Below, in pieces: positions 43,940 through 52,750 of a DNA stretch of 64,000 nt. Positions within the stretch are counted from its first letter, which is position 1, and every line of letters starts with the position of its first letter. The DNA comes from Arthrobacter sp. SLBN-112. Its GTDB lineage: Bacteria > Actinomycetota > Actinomycetes > Actinomycetales > Micrococcaceae. The DNA is taken from positions 3,162,001 to 3,226,000 of the forward strand of contig NZ_JAUSXY010000001.1 of NCBI RefSeq assembly GCF_030944625.1, given 5' to 3'. The notes under the pieces were generated by a model that was not told the origin of the DNA, ran no database searches, and saw only the letters and a program-made list of their open reading frames with translations. The position numbers and the translations under genes are program-made.

Positions 43940-45457
43940 GTGGAGACACTTACTTCGACTCATACGGCCGGCACAGCAGGCAGCTACCGCCCTACCCTGC
44001 ACTACACCGCGAAAGACACCTGGCTCAACGACCCCAACGGCCTGATTTTTCATGACGGCCTCTACCACCTCTACTACCAGAACAACCCGCTGGGAAACAC
44101 GTGGGGAAACATGTCCTGGGGTCACGCCACCTCTACCGACCTGCTCACCTGGACCGAACACCCGGTCGCCATTGCCTGTGACGAGGACGAAGACATTTTT
44201 TCCGGCAGCATCGTCTACGACCGTCACAACACCAGCGGTTTCGGCAGCGGGTCCGTCGCCCCGCTCGTGGCGATCTACACGAGTGCCTTCAAAACGGGTT
44301 CACTGCACGAGGGCGTCCAGGCCCAGTCATTGGCCTACAGCCTGGACGGGGGCTACACCTGGACGAAATACGCAGGCAACCCCGTACTGAGCCGCGGGTC
44401 CGCCGAGTTCCGCGACCCCAAGGTCTTCAGGTACGACGGCGACGCGGGCAGCTACTGGGTGATGGTCGCCGTCGAAGCCAAAGACTTCCAAGTGGTCCTC
44501 TACAAATCCGACGACCTGAAAAGCTGGGAACTCCTGAGCACTTTTGGCCCTGCAAACGCCACCGGTGGCGTTTGGGAATGCCCCGACCTGCTTCCGCTGC
44601 CCGTGGACGGCGATCCGGCAAACCTCAAGTGGGTCCTCACCGTCAACCTCAACCCCGGCGGGCCCAACAAGGGCTCAGCCGGCCAGTACTTTATCGGCGA
44701 CTTTGACGGGGCCACATTCACCTCCACGAGCACCGTAACCGAAGGCCTCCAGGACCCTGACCGGCTCGGGGACTACCGATGGCTGGACTGGGGACGGGAC
44801 TATTACGCCGCCGTCTCCTTCAGCGACGCCCCGGACAACCGCCGGCTCATGATCGCCTGGATGAACAATTGGGAATACGCCAACAGCATCCCCACCACAC
44901 CATGGCGCAGCCCCATGAGCCTCCCCCGGGAAATTTCACTCCAGACAAACGACGGAAAGTTGTGCCTGGTCCAGCAGCCCGCGAATGACCGGACTACCTT
45001 GGCGGGCTCGGAGTCGTTCTGCCTTTCCGGAACCACCATCGACGACGACGTGCGGTTTCTTGATGGCGCGGAAGGCACGGTCCAGCGCATCGACGTGAGC
45101 TTCGCACCCGGGAGCGCAGAGGAATTCGGCCTCATCCTGCGTGGTGACGGCGCGAAGGGAACCCGCGTGGGCATCCGGCCGCACCAAGCCACATTGTTCG
45201 TGGATCGCCGGGAATCCGGGCGGACAGATTTCCACCCCTCCTTCAGCTCCATCGACACCGCCCCCATCCTGGCGATGCAGGGAACCTACGACCTCACCAT
45301 TTACGTGGACCGCTGCTCCGTTGAAGTCTTCGCCCAGGACGGCCAGGTCACCATGACCGAACTGATTTTCCCGGCAGAGACCAGCGCCGACCTAGCCGTT
45401 TACGCCACCGGCGGTGCTGCAACCATCAGCAGCCTCCAGGTCACGCAGCTCGCGTAG
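43940..45457 (+). CDS. GH32 beta-fructofuranosidase/levanase-type hydrolase (intracellular)
   Basis: A 505-residue glycoside hydrolase family 32 enzyme. The five-bladed propeller carries nucleophile Asp31 in TWLNDPNG, transition-state Asp159 in EFRDP and acid/base Glu213 in VWECPD. A C-terminal beta-sandwich runs from about residue 340 and ends VDRCSVEVFAQDGQVTMTELIF. No signal peptide is present, so it should act in the cytoplasm on imported fructo-oligosaccharides or sucrose. I chose GTG 43940, five bases after AAAAGGA. Upstream in-frame residues belong to a shadow of the permease gene. A broken paralogue is at 60748-62090. Confidence 0.92.
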   Translation: METLTSTHTAGTAGSYRPTLHYTAKDTWLNDPNGLIFHDGLYHLYYQNNPLGNTWGNMSWGHATSTDLLTWTEHPVAIACDEDEDIFSGSIVYDRHNTSGFGSGSVAPLVAIYTSAFKTGSLHEGVQAQSLAYSLDGGYTWTKYAGNPVLSRGSAEFRDPKVFRYDGDAGSYWVMVAVEAKDFQVVLYKSDDLKSWELLSTFGPANATGGVWECPDLLPLPVDGDPANLKWVLTVNLNPGGPNKGSAGQYFIGDFDGATFTSTSTVTEGLQDPDRLGDYRWLDWGRDYYAAVSFSDAPDNRRLMIAWMNNWEYANSIPTTPWRSPMSLPREISLQTNDGKLCLVQQPANDRTTLAGSESFCLSGTTIDDDVRFLDGAEGTVQRIDVSFAPGSAEEFGLILRGDGAKGTRVGIRPHQATLFVDRRESGRTDFHPSFSSIDTAPILAMQGTYDLTIYVDRCSVEVFAQDGQVTMTELIFPAETSADLAVYATGGAATISSLQVTQLA

Positions 45458-45488
45458 CGCGGCACCCACAGCAAGGAACAATAAAAAA

Positions 45489-46445
45489 ATGGATAACAAC
45501 GGCAAACCGTACCCTCCGCGGCAGGTGTTGGACGTCGTCGTTGTCGGGGAAGCCCTGACCGACGTCGTCACCACCCCGGAGGGGACGCATGAGTATCCCG
45601 GCGGGTCGCCGGCCAATGTCGCCTACGGCCTGGCCCGTCTTGGAGTCAGCACGGGGCTGCTCACTTCCATGGGCGCTGACCGCCGTGGTGATGCACTCGA
45701 AGAGCACCTCACCGGCGCCGGCGTGATGATCCTGCCCGGCGCCCGGTCGTTGGAGAAAACGTCGACGGCGACCGCCACCATCGCCCGCGACGGCTCGGCG
45801 GACTACGCTTTCGACGTCACGTGGGACGTGGAACCCCTGGATCCTGCACTTCCTCCGCCGAAGGTGGTCCACACCGGTTCCATCGCGAGTTTCCTCATAC
45901 CGGGCGCCGGCAGGGTCAAAGCCATCCTCCAGGAACTCCGCAGCGAGTGCATCATCACCTACGACCCCAACATCAGGCCGGCCCTGCTGGGAACCCATGC
46001 GGAAGCACGGCGCACGTTCGAGGAACTGGTGCACCTCAGCACTGTCGTCAAACTCAGCGACGAGGACGCCGAATGGCTGTACCCGGAAAAGGCCCTGGAG
46101 GACACCGCGACATACATCCTGAATCTGGGAGCGGAGCTGGCTGTCATCACCAGGGGCTCATCAGGATCATTGCTCGCAACGCCCGCCACGTCCCTCACCA
46201 TTCCTGCAGTAAAGACCCCTGTGGTTGACACCATCGGGGCCGGCGACTCCTACATGTCAGCCCTGATCCTGGGACTCCTCACCCGGGCAACCGCTGGCTT
46301 CGCGCCCTCGGTCCTTGACCAGCTCGGACACACAGCGGCCGCTGCGGCCGCGATCACCGTATCCAGGGCCGGTGCCCGGCCGCCCACTGAAGATGAACTC
46401 CGCGCAAAGCTTCAGCATCAGCCCCAACTGCATTCCTACTCGTAG
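45489..46445 (+). CDS. fructokinase-like PfkB carbohydrate kinase
   Basis: A 318-residue PfkB kinase. Signatures are YPGGSPANVAYGLARLG at the N-terminus, IITYDPNIRPALLG in the middle and DTIGAGDSYMSALILG with the catalytic Asp at the C-terminus. The PGGSPANVA motif is usual for fructokinases. Placed directly after the GH32 gene, it would phosphorylate the released fructose to fructose-6-phosphate. ATG 45489 follows AAGGAA. Earlier in-frame codons overlap the hydrolase and were rejected. Confidence 0.91.
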   Translation: MDNNGKPYPPRQVLDVVVVGEALTDVVTTPEGTHEYPGGSPANVAYGLARLGVSTGLLTSMGADRRGDALEEHLTGAGVMILPGARSLEKTSTATATIARDGSADYAFDVTWDVEPLDPALPPPKVVHTGSIASFLIPGAGRVKAILQELRSECIITYDPNIRPALLGTHAEARRTFEELVHLSTVVKLSDEDAEWLYPEKALEDTATYILNLGAELAVITRGSSGSLLATPATSLTIPAVKTPVVDTIGAGDSYMSALILGLLTRATAGFAPSVLDQLGHTAAAAAAITVSRAGARPPTEDELRAKLQHQPQLHSYS

Positions 46446-46476
46446 CAACTGGCCCTCCCCGCCAAGAACCTGCCTT

Positions 46477-46505
46477 GGCCGCGCCGCCCATAGGTCACCG
46501 CGGCC
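46477..46505. terminator. possible bidirectional terminator between convergent genes
   Basis: GGCCGCG / CGCGGCC arms (7 bp) with a 15-base loop lie between the fructokinase and the convergent aldo/keto reductase. There is no T-run, so confidence is low. Confidence 0.3.
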
Positions 46506-46511
46506 GCCGGC

Positions 46512-47507
46512 CTAAACCCGCTCCGGGAAAGACTCGACCTTTGCAGGGTCGCGCTCCACGACATCGCCAAGAGCATCGTCGATCAGTTCAAGCGTTTCGG
46601 GTTCCAGGACCAATCCGGCAGCTTTGACTGTTTCGTCGAGCTGTTCGGGGCGGCTGGCGCCGACAATCGCTGCGGAAACGTTTGAGTTGGCCAACACCCA
46701 GGCTACGGCCAAGGTGGCTAATGGCACGCCCAGCTCCTGGGCTATCGGCTTGAGCTTTTCAACCCGTTCCAGCACCTGCGGCTGCAGGAACCTGTGCTCG
46801 GTCTTCAATCCGCCGTCTTCGTCGCTGAAACGGCTGCCGGCCGGCGCTGTGGAAGTACCGTATTTGCCGCTCAACACCCCTTGGGCCAGCGGTGACCAGC
46901 AGACTTGCGTAATCCCCAGTTCGTCACAGACCGGCACTACCTCGGACTCGATCACACGCCACAGCATGTTGTACTGCGGTTGGCTCGACACCAGCCGGAT
47001 GCCCAGTTCGGCCGCCAGCGCTGCGCCGGCCCGGATCTCTTCCACGGTCCATTCGGACACGCCGATGTAGTGGGCTTTTCCGGCATGGACGATGTCCGCG
47101 AAGGCCCCCATGGTTTCCTCCAGCGGGGTTTCGTAGTCGTAGCGATGAGCCTGGTAAACGTCCACGTAATCCATCTGCAGACGCCTCAGCGAACCGTCGA
47201 TCGATTCCATCACGTGCTTGCGGGACAGCCCGCGGTCATTCTTGCCCGGTCCCGTGGGGAAGAACGCCTTGGTCATGATTTCCACGCCTTCGCGGCGGAC
47301 TCCCTTCAGGGCCTCGCCGAGCATGGATTCGGCCTTGGTGCCGGCATAGGCGTCCGCGGTATCAAAAGTGGTGATGCCCAGATCCAGCGCCTTGCGGACG
47401 CATTCCGTGGCGAGGTCCTGCTCCACGGTTTCGCCATGCGTAGCCCAGTTGCCCAGTGCTATGGCGCTAACGTACATGCCGCTGGTGCCGAGTTTGCGGT
47501 ATTGCAT
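46512..47507 (-). CDS. aldo/keto reductase
   Basis: A 331-residue NADPH-dependent reductase of the voltage-gated-potassium-channel-beta-like/YghZ subgroup. It has the (beta/alpha)8 start MQYRKLGTSGMYVSAIALGNW, catalytic Asp/Tyr in FDTADAYAGTKAESMLG, the catalytic His in YVDVYQAHRYDYETPLEET and the NADP loop VCWSPLAQGVLSGKY. It reduces aldehydes or ketones of sugars. The ATG 47507 follows GAAAGGAAA. It lies 11 bases after its own LacI gene, so the two are an autoregulated pair. The substrate is unknown. Confidence 0.91.
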   Translation of the reverse strand: MQYRKLGTSGMYVSAIALGNWATHGETVEQDLATECVRKALDLGITTFDTADAYAGTKAESMLGEALKGVRREGVEIMTKAFFPTGPGKNDRGLSRKHVMESIDGSLRRLQMDYVDVYQAHRYDYETPLEETMGAFADIVHAGKAHYIGVSEWTVEEIRAGAALAAELGIRLVSSQPQYNMLWRVIESEVVPVCDELGITQVCWSPLAQGVLSGKYGTSTAPAGSRFSDEDGGLKTEHRFLQPQVLERVEKLKPIAQELGVPLATLAVAWVLANSNVSAAIVGASRPEQLDETVKAAGLVLEPETLELIDDALGDVVERDPAKVESFPERV

Positions 47508-47518
47508 GAAGTTTCCTT

Positions 47519-48586
47519 TCAAGGGTTGCCGGGGTGTCCGGCGGAAGGGGGAGAATCCGGGGTGCTGGCAGGTAAGCGCAGTGCACGGGGAGGTGCAGTG
47601 GTCTCCCGCACAACCAGGCGCGCAGGACGCACGAGGGCAGCAGGGGGCCCTCCCTTCAGGATGTCCAGGAGGATCCGGGCGGCGTTCTGTCCTTGTTCGG
47701 CTACTTCATGGTCCATGGTTGTAAGGTCCACGACGTCACAGAGCTCATGATTGTCGAACCCCAGCACGGAGAAATCCCGGGGAACATCCAAGCCAGCCTT
47801 CCGGAGGACTTTGAGTGCACCGAAGGCCATCTCATCGGAGGCAACAAAGGCTGCCGTGGGGACCTGGTCCGTGACCAGCAGCCGCGACATGGCGAGGGCG
47901 CCCCCGGCCACACTGTTCTCATCAAACTGTTCAAGCGTCCTGTCCTGGGGCAGCCCGGCCGTGGAGAGGGCCTCCCGGTAGCCCGTGAGCCGCTGCAAGG
48001 GAGGGACACCGCCGAGGTTGCTGCCGTCGTCATCACGGATGCCGATGAATGCGATCCGTTCGTGGCCCAGATTTAGCAAGTGCCTCACGGCAGCCCGCCC
48101 GGCGCTGACGTTGTCCACTGATACTGATCCGATGCCCTGCGCTTCCGCACCAAGCAACGCCACTGCCTGGCCTTGGGAAGCGAGCGATTCCAGCTCGCCC
48201 TTGGTGGGCTGTAGCGCGATGATGATGACCCCGTCAGTCCGGCCATGCAGATGCGCACCGCCGAAGAACCGCTCCCGCTGGGCAAGGGTGGCCAGCTCAA
48301 AAAGGAGCACGTCAAACCCGGCTTCCCGGAGCGTATGCGCTGCTTCGCCGATGACCTTTCCGAAAAACCACTTCGCCAGGACCGGCACCACAATGCCGAC
48401 GGTCTGCGTCCGGCCCGTCGCGAGCCGCGAAGCAGCAGGAGACGCCGAATAGCCCAGTTGGCGCGCCAGGTCCTGCACGCGCTTGCGGGTGGCCGCGGAT
48501 ACGCCCGGAATGTCACGAAGGGCCCGAGAGACCGTCGATACAGAGACACCTGCCATCTCGGCGACCAATTCCACGCTAGCTGTCAT
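47519..48586 (-). CDS. LacI-family transcriptional regulator
   Basis: A 355-residue LacI/GalR repressor with DNA-binding helix region VELVAEMAGVSVSTVSRALRDIPG, hinge KRVQDLARQLGYSASPAASRLA and a sensor domain ending PAALVRPARLVVRETT. A proline-rich tail of about 20 residues (STPDSPPSAGHPGNP) is unusual. A perfect GCAAGCGCTTGC palindrome lies 33 bases upstream. It is transcribed with the aldo/keto reductase gene. Confidence 0.92.
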   Translation of the reverse strand: MTASVELVAEMAGVSVSTVSRALRDIPGVSAATRKRVQDLARQLGYSASPAASRLATGRTQTVGIVVPVLAKWFFGKVIGEAAHTLREAGFDVLLFELATLAQRERFFGGAHLHGRTDGVIIIALQPTKGELESLASQGQAVALLGAEAQGIGSVSVDNVSAGRAAVRHLLNLGHERIAFIGIRDDDGSNLGGVPPLQRLTGYREALSTAGLPQDRTLEQFDENSVAGGALAMSRLLVTDQVPTAAFVASDEMAFGALKVLRKAGLDVPRDFSVLGFDNHELCDVVDLTTMDHEVAEQGQNAARILLDILKGGPPAALVRPARLVVRETTAPPRALRLPASTPDSPPSAGHPGNP

Positions 48587-48618
48587 GCGCCCATGCTAGG
48601 TCGATGGCGGCGTTGAAC

Positions 48619-48630
48619 GCAAGCGCTTGC
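48619..48630 (-). promoter_or_regulatory. LacI/GalR operator palindrome
   Basis: GCAAGCGCTTGC is a perfect 12-bp palindrome with the central CG typical of LacI-family sites. It is located 33 bases upstream of the LacI start at 48586, so autoregulation is likely. Confidence 0.65.
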
Positions 48631-48730
48631 AGAACTTCTCCGCCATCCGGTCCTCGCCGGCAATGAAGGCCTCCATCCAGCACAGGCTGCGTCAATGAAG
48701 GCGATGGCGGTGAAGTTCGCAAGGTGCCCC

Positions 48731-48790
48731 TTGACACCATTCCAGTAACGCGCGTAACCTCTATCACACGCACTGAGTAACGCGCGTTAC
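48731..48790 (+). promoter_or_regulatory. promoter with two GTAACGCG-type LacI operators
   Basis: TTGACA at 48731-48736 acts as the -35. GTAACGCGCGTAAC (48745-48758, one mismatch) covers the spacer and -10 region. GTAACGCGCGTTAC (48777-48790) is a perfect 14-bp palindrome downstream. The two sites are 32 bp apart, the same distance as in the promoter at 40552. They precede the LacI gene at 48828 and probably serve it. Confidence 0.72.
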
Positions 48791-48827
48791 TTATCCTGGC
48801 AGCATCACCCCCACAACGGAGCATTCA

Positions 48828-49898
48828 ATGGCGAAGACCACTACCTCGAATCATGCCGCCGCTGCGCGGCAGCGGGGTGTCACCATGAACGATGTTGCCA
48901 AGCACGCCGGCGTTTCCCGGACCGCGGTTTCGTTCGTCCTGAGTAACCGCGCGAATGCCAGCATCTCCGAGGAAACCCGCGCCCGGATCAACGAAGCTGT
49001 TCAGGCCTTGGGCTACCGCCCTAATGCCGGAGCACGTGCACTGGCATCCCAGCGAAGTGACTGGTACGGGATTGTCACCGAGATTGTGACGGCACCGTTC
49101 GCCGTCGACATCATCAAGGGTGCACAAGACCAGGCCTGGCTGGACCGCAAGTTCCTGCTAATCGCACCCTCCGACCAGGCCGATGCCGTAGGACCCAACC
49201 AGGGATTGGAAGACGCCGCGACCGAGAAGCTGCTGGAGCAGCGCGTGGAAGGACTTCTCTACGCAGCCACGTTCCACCGTGGCGTGCACGTGCCGGAAAG
49301 CACCAAGGAAGTACCCACCGTCCTGATCAACTGCTTCGACGCCGATGGCAAGCTGCCCTCGATCGTCCCGGACGAACGTGCCGGGGGCCGTGTCGCCGTC
49401 GAACGTTTGCTCCAGGCGGGCCACAGCAGGATCGGAGTCATCAACCTGGATCCGGACATTCCCGCAGCAATCGGGCGTTTGGCGGGTGCACGCGAAGCAC
49501 TCGCCAAAGCCGGACTGGAGCTGGACCCCGAGCTCGTGGTGTCTGGATATGCAACGGCGGACGGCGGGTATGAGGCCGCGTGCCGCATCCTGGACCGCTA
49601 CCCACAGGAGGACAGGCCAACCGCGCTGTTCTGCCTCAACGACCGCATGGCGATGGGCGCTTACGACGCCATCAAGGAACGGGGGCTGACCATCCCCGGA
49701 GACATCGCCGTGATCGGCTTCGACAACCAGGAACTGATTGCGGCCTACCTCAGGCCCAAGCTGACCACAGTTGCGTTGCCATTCGAAAAAATGGGCGCCC
49801 TGGGAGTCCAGACGCTCGCAGCCCTGACAGCAGGACAGCCGATAATTGCCGACCAGCAATTAGTCGACTGTCCGCTGCTAGAACGCTCTTCGGTCTGA
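48828..49898 (+). CDS. LacI-family regulator of the Opp-type/GH32 operon
   Basis: A 356-residue LacI/GalR regulator. After a 17-residue leader, the DNA-binding part is VTMNDVAKHAGVSRTAVSFVLSNRA, with hinge RINEAVQALGYRPNAGARALA. The sensor domain is full length and ends QQLVDCPLLERSSV. ATG 48828 follows CGGAG; an internal ATG (MNDVAK) is a second possibility. It is followed after 78 bases by the transporter operon and preceded by its probable operator pair. Confidence 0.92.
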   Translation: MAKTTTSNHAAAARQRGVTMNDVAKHAGVSRTAVSFVLSNRANASISEETRARINEAVQALGYRPNAGARALASQRSDWYGIVTEIVTAPFAVDIIKGAQDQAWLDRKFLLIAPSDQADAVGPNQGLEDAATEKLLEQRVEGLLYAATFHRGVHVPESTKEVPTVLINCFDADGKLPSIVPDERAGGRVAVERLLQAGHSRIGVINLDPDIPAAIGRLAGAREALAKAGLELDPELVVSGYATADGGYEAACRILDRYPQEDRPTALFCLNDRMAMGAYDAIKERGLTIPGDIAVIGFDNQELIAAYLRPKLTTVALPFEKMGALGVQTLAALTAGQPIIADQQLVDCPLLERSSV

Positions 49899-49976
49899 CC
49901 GCGAAATCAATAGCGAAGAGCAACCCCTCCCCCACCCCTTCACCTTGCTGATGAAGATAGGAAAGAGATACCCATC

Positions 49977-51656
49977 ATGACACAACCCCGATTCCTGAGG
50001 TCTGCCCGCATCACCGCGGCCGGCCTGGCGGTAGGCGCACTGATGCTGACCGGCTGTTCGGCCACCGTCAACAAATCAGGCACAAGCTCCTCGACTTCGG
50101 ACAACACGAACGCCATGCTCACCATCCCGCGGGAAGACATGAGCACGTTCGACCGCAACTTCAATCCTTTTGCGCCCGCGGTGAATCCCATGGTCAACCA
50201 GGCGATCTACGAACCCCTTTTGGTCTTCAACCCGGCCAAGGGAGACACGACGCCGTGGCTCGCCACCGAATGGAAGACTGCTGCTGACGGCAAATCCATC
50301 ACCTTCACCCTGCGCGACGGCGTGAAGTGGTCCGATGGCAAGCCACTCGTGGCCGACGACGTCGCCTACACGTTCGAGCTGCAGAAGAAGCTCAAGGGCG
50401 GCTACGAGTACCTCGTCGGCGCCACCGCCGAAGGAACCAACAAGGTGACCTTCACCTTCAACAAGCCTTGGTCTCCGGCGCTCTACGAGGTGGGCCAGCT
50501 ACCCATTCTGCCCAAGCACATCTGGTCTGCGATCGCCGACCCGGCTAAGGACGCCAACGCCACGCCCGTGGGAACAGGACCTTACACGGAGGTCGATTCC
50601 TTCCAGGCTCAGTCCTACACACTCAAGAAAAACCCCAACTACTGGCAGCCGGAAAAACAGAAGATTGCTGGCATCAAGATGCTTGCAATGTCCGGCAACG
50701 ACGCAGCCAATCTGGCCAGCGTCAACGGGGATGTCGACTGGTCCACCCAGTTCATCCCCAACATCGAGAAGACCTTTATCTCCAAAGATAAAGAGCACCG
50801 CCACTACTGGTTCCCGCCCACGGGTGCCATGATCAATTGGCAGCTCAACACCACCAAGGCTCCGTTTAACGACCCAAAGGTGCGCAAGGCGCTCAGTATG
50901 GCCGTGGACCGCGACCAGGTGACCAAGATCGGGATGAGCGGCTACGCCCAGCCGGCCGACTGCACCGGCCTTTCCGGTAACTACGAGAAGTGGAAGAACC
51001 CGGCCGTCAAGGACAACTGCAGCTGGACCAAGCTCAATGTGGACGAAGCCAACAAAGTCCTGGACGAAGCAGGCTACCCCAAGGGGGCCGACGGCAAGCG
51101 CACCTTGAAGGATGGAACGCCTTTCGAGTTCAAGATCTCCGTGGGCGCCAGCTCCTCCGACTGGCTGTCCGTGGCCAACGTGATCTCACAGAACCTCCAA
51201 GCAGTGGGGGTCACGGCCAAGGTGGACTCCCCGGACTGGGCCTCCGTGGTGGCCGGCTATGAACAGGGCACGTTTGACTCCGGCATTGTCTGGAGCGCCA
51301 ACGATCCCAGCCCGTTCAAATACTTCAACAACGCCATGGGCAGCGCCACAGTAAAGCCGGTCGGCACCAAGACCTTCGACAACTACCACCGCTTTGGTGA
51401 CCCCAAAGCCGATGCGCTCCTGCAGGATTTCGTTGCCGCCGGCGATGAAGCCAAGCAGAAGGACGTCGCGTACAAGCTCCAGGAAGAATACAACGATGCC
51501 GCCCCGCTGGTGCCGCTGTTCTCAGGACCTGAATGGGGCGACTACACGGACGTTCACTTCACAGGGTGGCCGTCCCAGGACAACCCTTATGCCACACTTT
51601 CCGATCGTTCTCCTACCACGGTGCTGATTCTCACCACTCTGGAACCGCGCAAGTAA
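49977..51656 (+). CDS. ABC transporter substrate-binding lipoprotein, family 5 (Opp/Dpp type)
   Basis: A 559-residue solute-binding protein of the peptide/nickel class (SBP_bac_5). The lipobox MLTGC places lipid on Cys27. A Ser/Thr-rich linker follows. Core blocks are FNPFAPAVNPMVNQAIYEPLL, TFTLRDGVKWSDGKPLVADDVAYTF, PVGTGPYTEVDSF and VRKALSMAVDRDQV. Although the class usually binds peptides, this operon ends in a GH32 and begins with a LacI regulator, so an oligosaccharide ligand is more likely (related binders in Thermotoga use sugars). A strong stem-loop follows the gene. Confidence 0.92.
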   Translation: MTQPRFLRSARITAAGLAVGALMLTGCSATVNKSGTSSSTSDNTNAMLTIPREDMSTFDRNFNPFAPAVNPMVNQAIYEPLLVFNPAKGDTTPWLATEWKTAADGKSITFTLRDGVKWSDGKPLVADDVAYTFELQKKLKGGYEYLVGATAEGTNKVTFTFNKPWSPALYEVGQLPILPKHIWSAIADPAKDANATPVGTGPYTEVDSFQAQSYTLKKNPNYWQPEKQKIAGIKMLAMSGNDAANLASVNGDVDWSTQFIPNIEKTFISKDKEHRHYWFPPTGAMINWQLNTTKAPFNDPKVRKALSMAVDRDQVTKIGMSGYAQPADCTGLSGNYEKWKNPAVKDNCSWTKLNVDEANKVLDEAGYPKGADGKRTLKDGTPFEFKISVGASSSDWLSVANVISQNLQAVGVTAKVDSPDWASVVAGYEQGTFDSGIVWSANDPSPFKYFNNAMGSATVKPVGTKTFDNYHRFGDPKADALLQDFVAAGDEAKQKDVAYKLQEEYNDAAPLVPLFSGPEWGDYTDVHFTGWPSQDNPYATLSDRSPTTVLILTTLEPRK

Positions 51657-51685
51657 CAGCTGGGCCCCGCAGGGCTCAGCAGCCC

Positions 51686-51722
51686 GGCATGCCCGGCGCC
51701 GGATCACCGCGCCGGGCATGCC
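51686..51722 (+). promoter_or_regulatory. intra-operon stem-loop after binding-protein gene
   Basis: A perfect 14-bp stem, GGCATGCCCGGCGC / GCGCCGGGCATGCC, with a 9-base loop starts 30 bases after the binding-protein stop and precedes the permease genes. No T-run follows. This is a classical place for an mRNA-protecting or partially terminating hairpin that raises binding-protein yield. Confidence 0.65.
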
Positions 51723-51762
51723 GCCCCCTCCCCATTGCCGCAATACCTGAATGGAGGAAACC

Positions 51763-52740
51763 GTGCGCTTTATCCTGCGCCGACTGGGTTTCTACCTGAT
51801 CGCCTTCTGGGCGTCCATCACCCTGAACTTCCTGCTCCCGCGCTTCATGCCCGGGGATCCCGTCTCGCGCATGTTTGCCCGTACCCAGGGCAAGATGCAG
51901 CCGGAACAGATCGACGCACTGCGTAAGCTGCTCGGTGTGGACGACCGTCCCATCTGGGAGCAGTACATCGACTATCTGCACAACATTGTCACTGGCAACA
52001 TGGGCATTTCGATTTCCCGCTTCCCCGCCCCGGTCACCGAGGTCATCGCCGCCCAGATCGGCTGGACCCTCCTGCTCGGCGGCACCGCACTGGTAATTGC
52101 CGCCGTCGCAGGTAACTTGCTCGGCATCCTGGCCGCCTGGCGGCGGGGCGGCGCAATCGACTCCGCACTGCCGCCAGTGTTGATCTTCATCGGCTCCTTC
52201 CCATACTTCTGGCTGGCTATGGGCGCGCTGTACCTGTTCGGAGTGATCCTGGGCTGGTCGCCGCTGCGCCACGCGTTCAGTGACGGTGCGGAACCCGGCT
52301 TCACCTCGGAGTTCCTTTCCGACGTCGGCGCCCACTTGGTGCTTCCAGCGCTGACAATCGTGCTGGTGTCGATTGGCGGGTGGATGCTTGGCATGCGCAA
52401 CACGATGATCGCCACCAACTCCGAGGACTACATCACCATGGCCGAGGCCAAGGGACTACGTCCGGGACGCATCATGTTCCGCTACGCAGCCCGCAACGCC
52501 ATGCTCCCCTCCGTGACCAGTTTCGGCATGAGCCTGGGCTTCGTGGTGGGCGGTGCCATGCTGACCGAGGTGGTGTTCGCGTATCCCGGCGTCGGCTACC
52601 AGCTCCTCAACGCCGTCCAAGGCCTCGACTACCCGCTCATGCAGGGCCTGTTCCTGACCATCACCGCCGCCGTGCTGCTGGCCAACTTCATGGTGGACGT
52701 CCTCTACGTCCGCCTCGACCCGCGCGTGCGCAACAACTGA
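51763..52740 (+). CDS. Opp/Dpp-type ABC transporter permease (DppB-like)
   Basis: A 325-residue permease. It opens with RFILRRLGFYLIAFWASITLNFLLPRFMPGDPVSRM, the DppB/OppB hallmark (N-terminal helix plus extracytoplasmic PGDP). A helical core follows, and the EAA loop region is TMAEAKGLRPGRIMFRYAARNAMLPS. GTG 51763 lies five bases after GGAGG. ATG 51751 overlaps the ribosome site and is less likely. It partners with the DppC-like gene 10 bases downstream. Confidence 0.92.
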   Translation: MRFILRRLGFYLIAFWASITLNFLLPRFMPGDPVSRMFARTQGKMQPEQIDALRKLLGVDDRPIWEQYIDYLHNIVTGNMGISISRFPAPVTEVIAAQIGWTLLLGGTALVIAAVAGNLLGILAAWRRGGAIDSALPPVLIFIGSFPYFWLAMGALYLFGVILGWSPLRHAFSDGAEPGFTSEFLSDVGAHLVLPALTIVLVSIGGWMLGMRNTMIATNSEDYITMAEAKGLRPGRIMFRYAARNAMLPSVTSFGMSLGFVVGGAMLTEVVFAYPGVGYQLLNAVQGLDYPLMQGLFLTITAAVLLANFMVDVLYVRLDPRVRNN

Positions 52741-52750
52741 GGGACCCATC

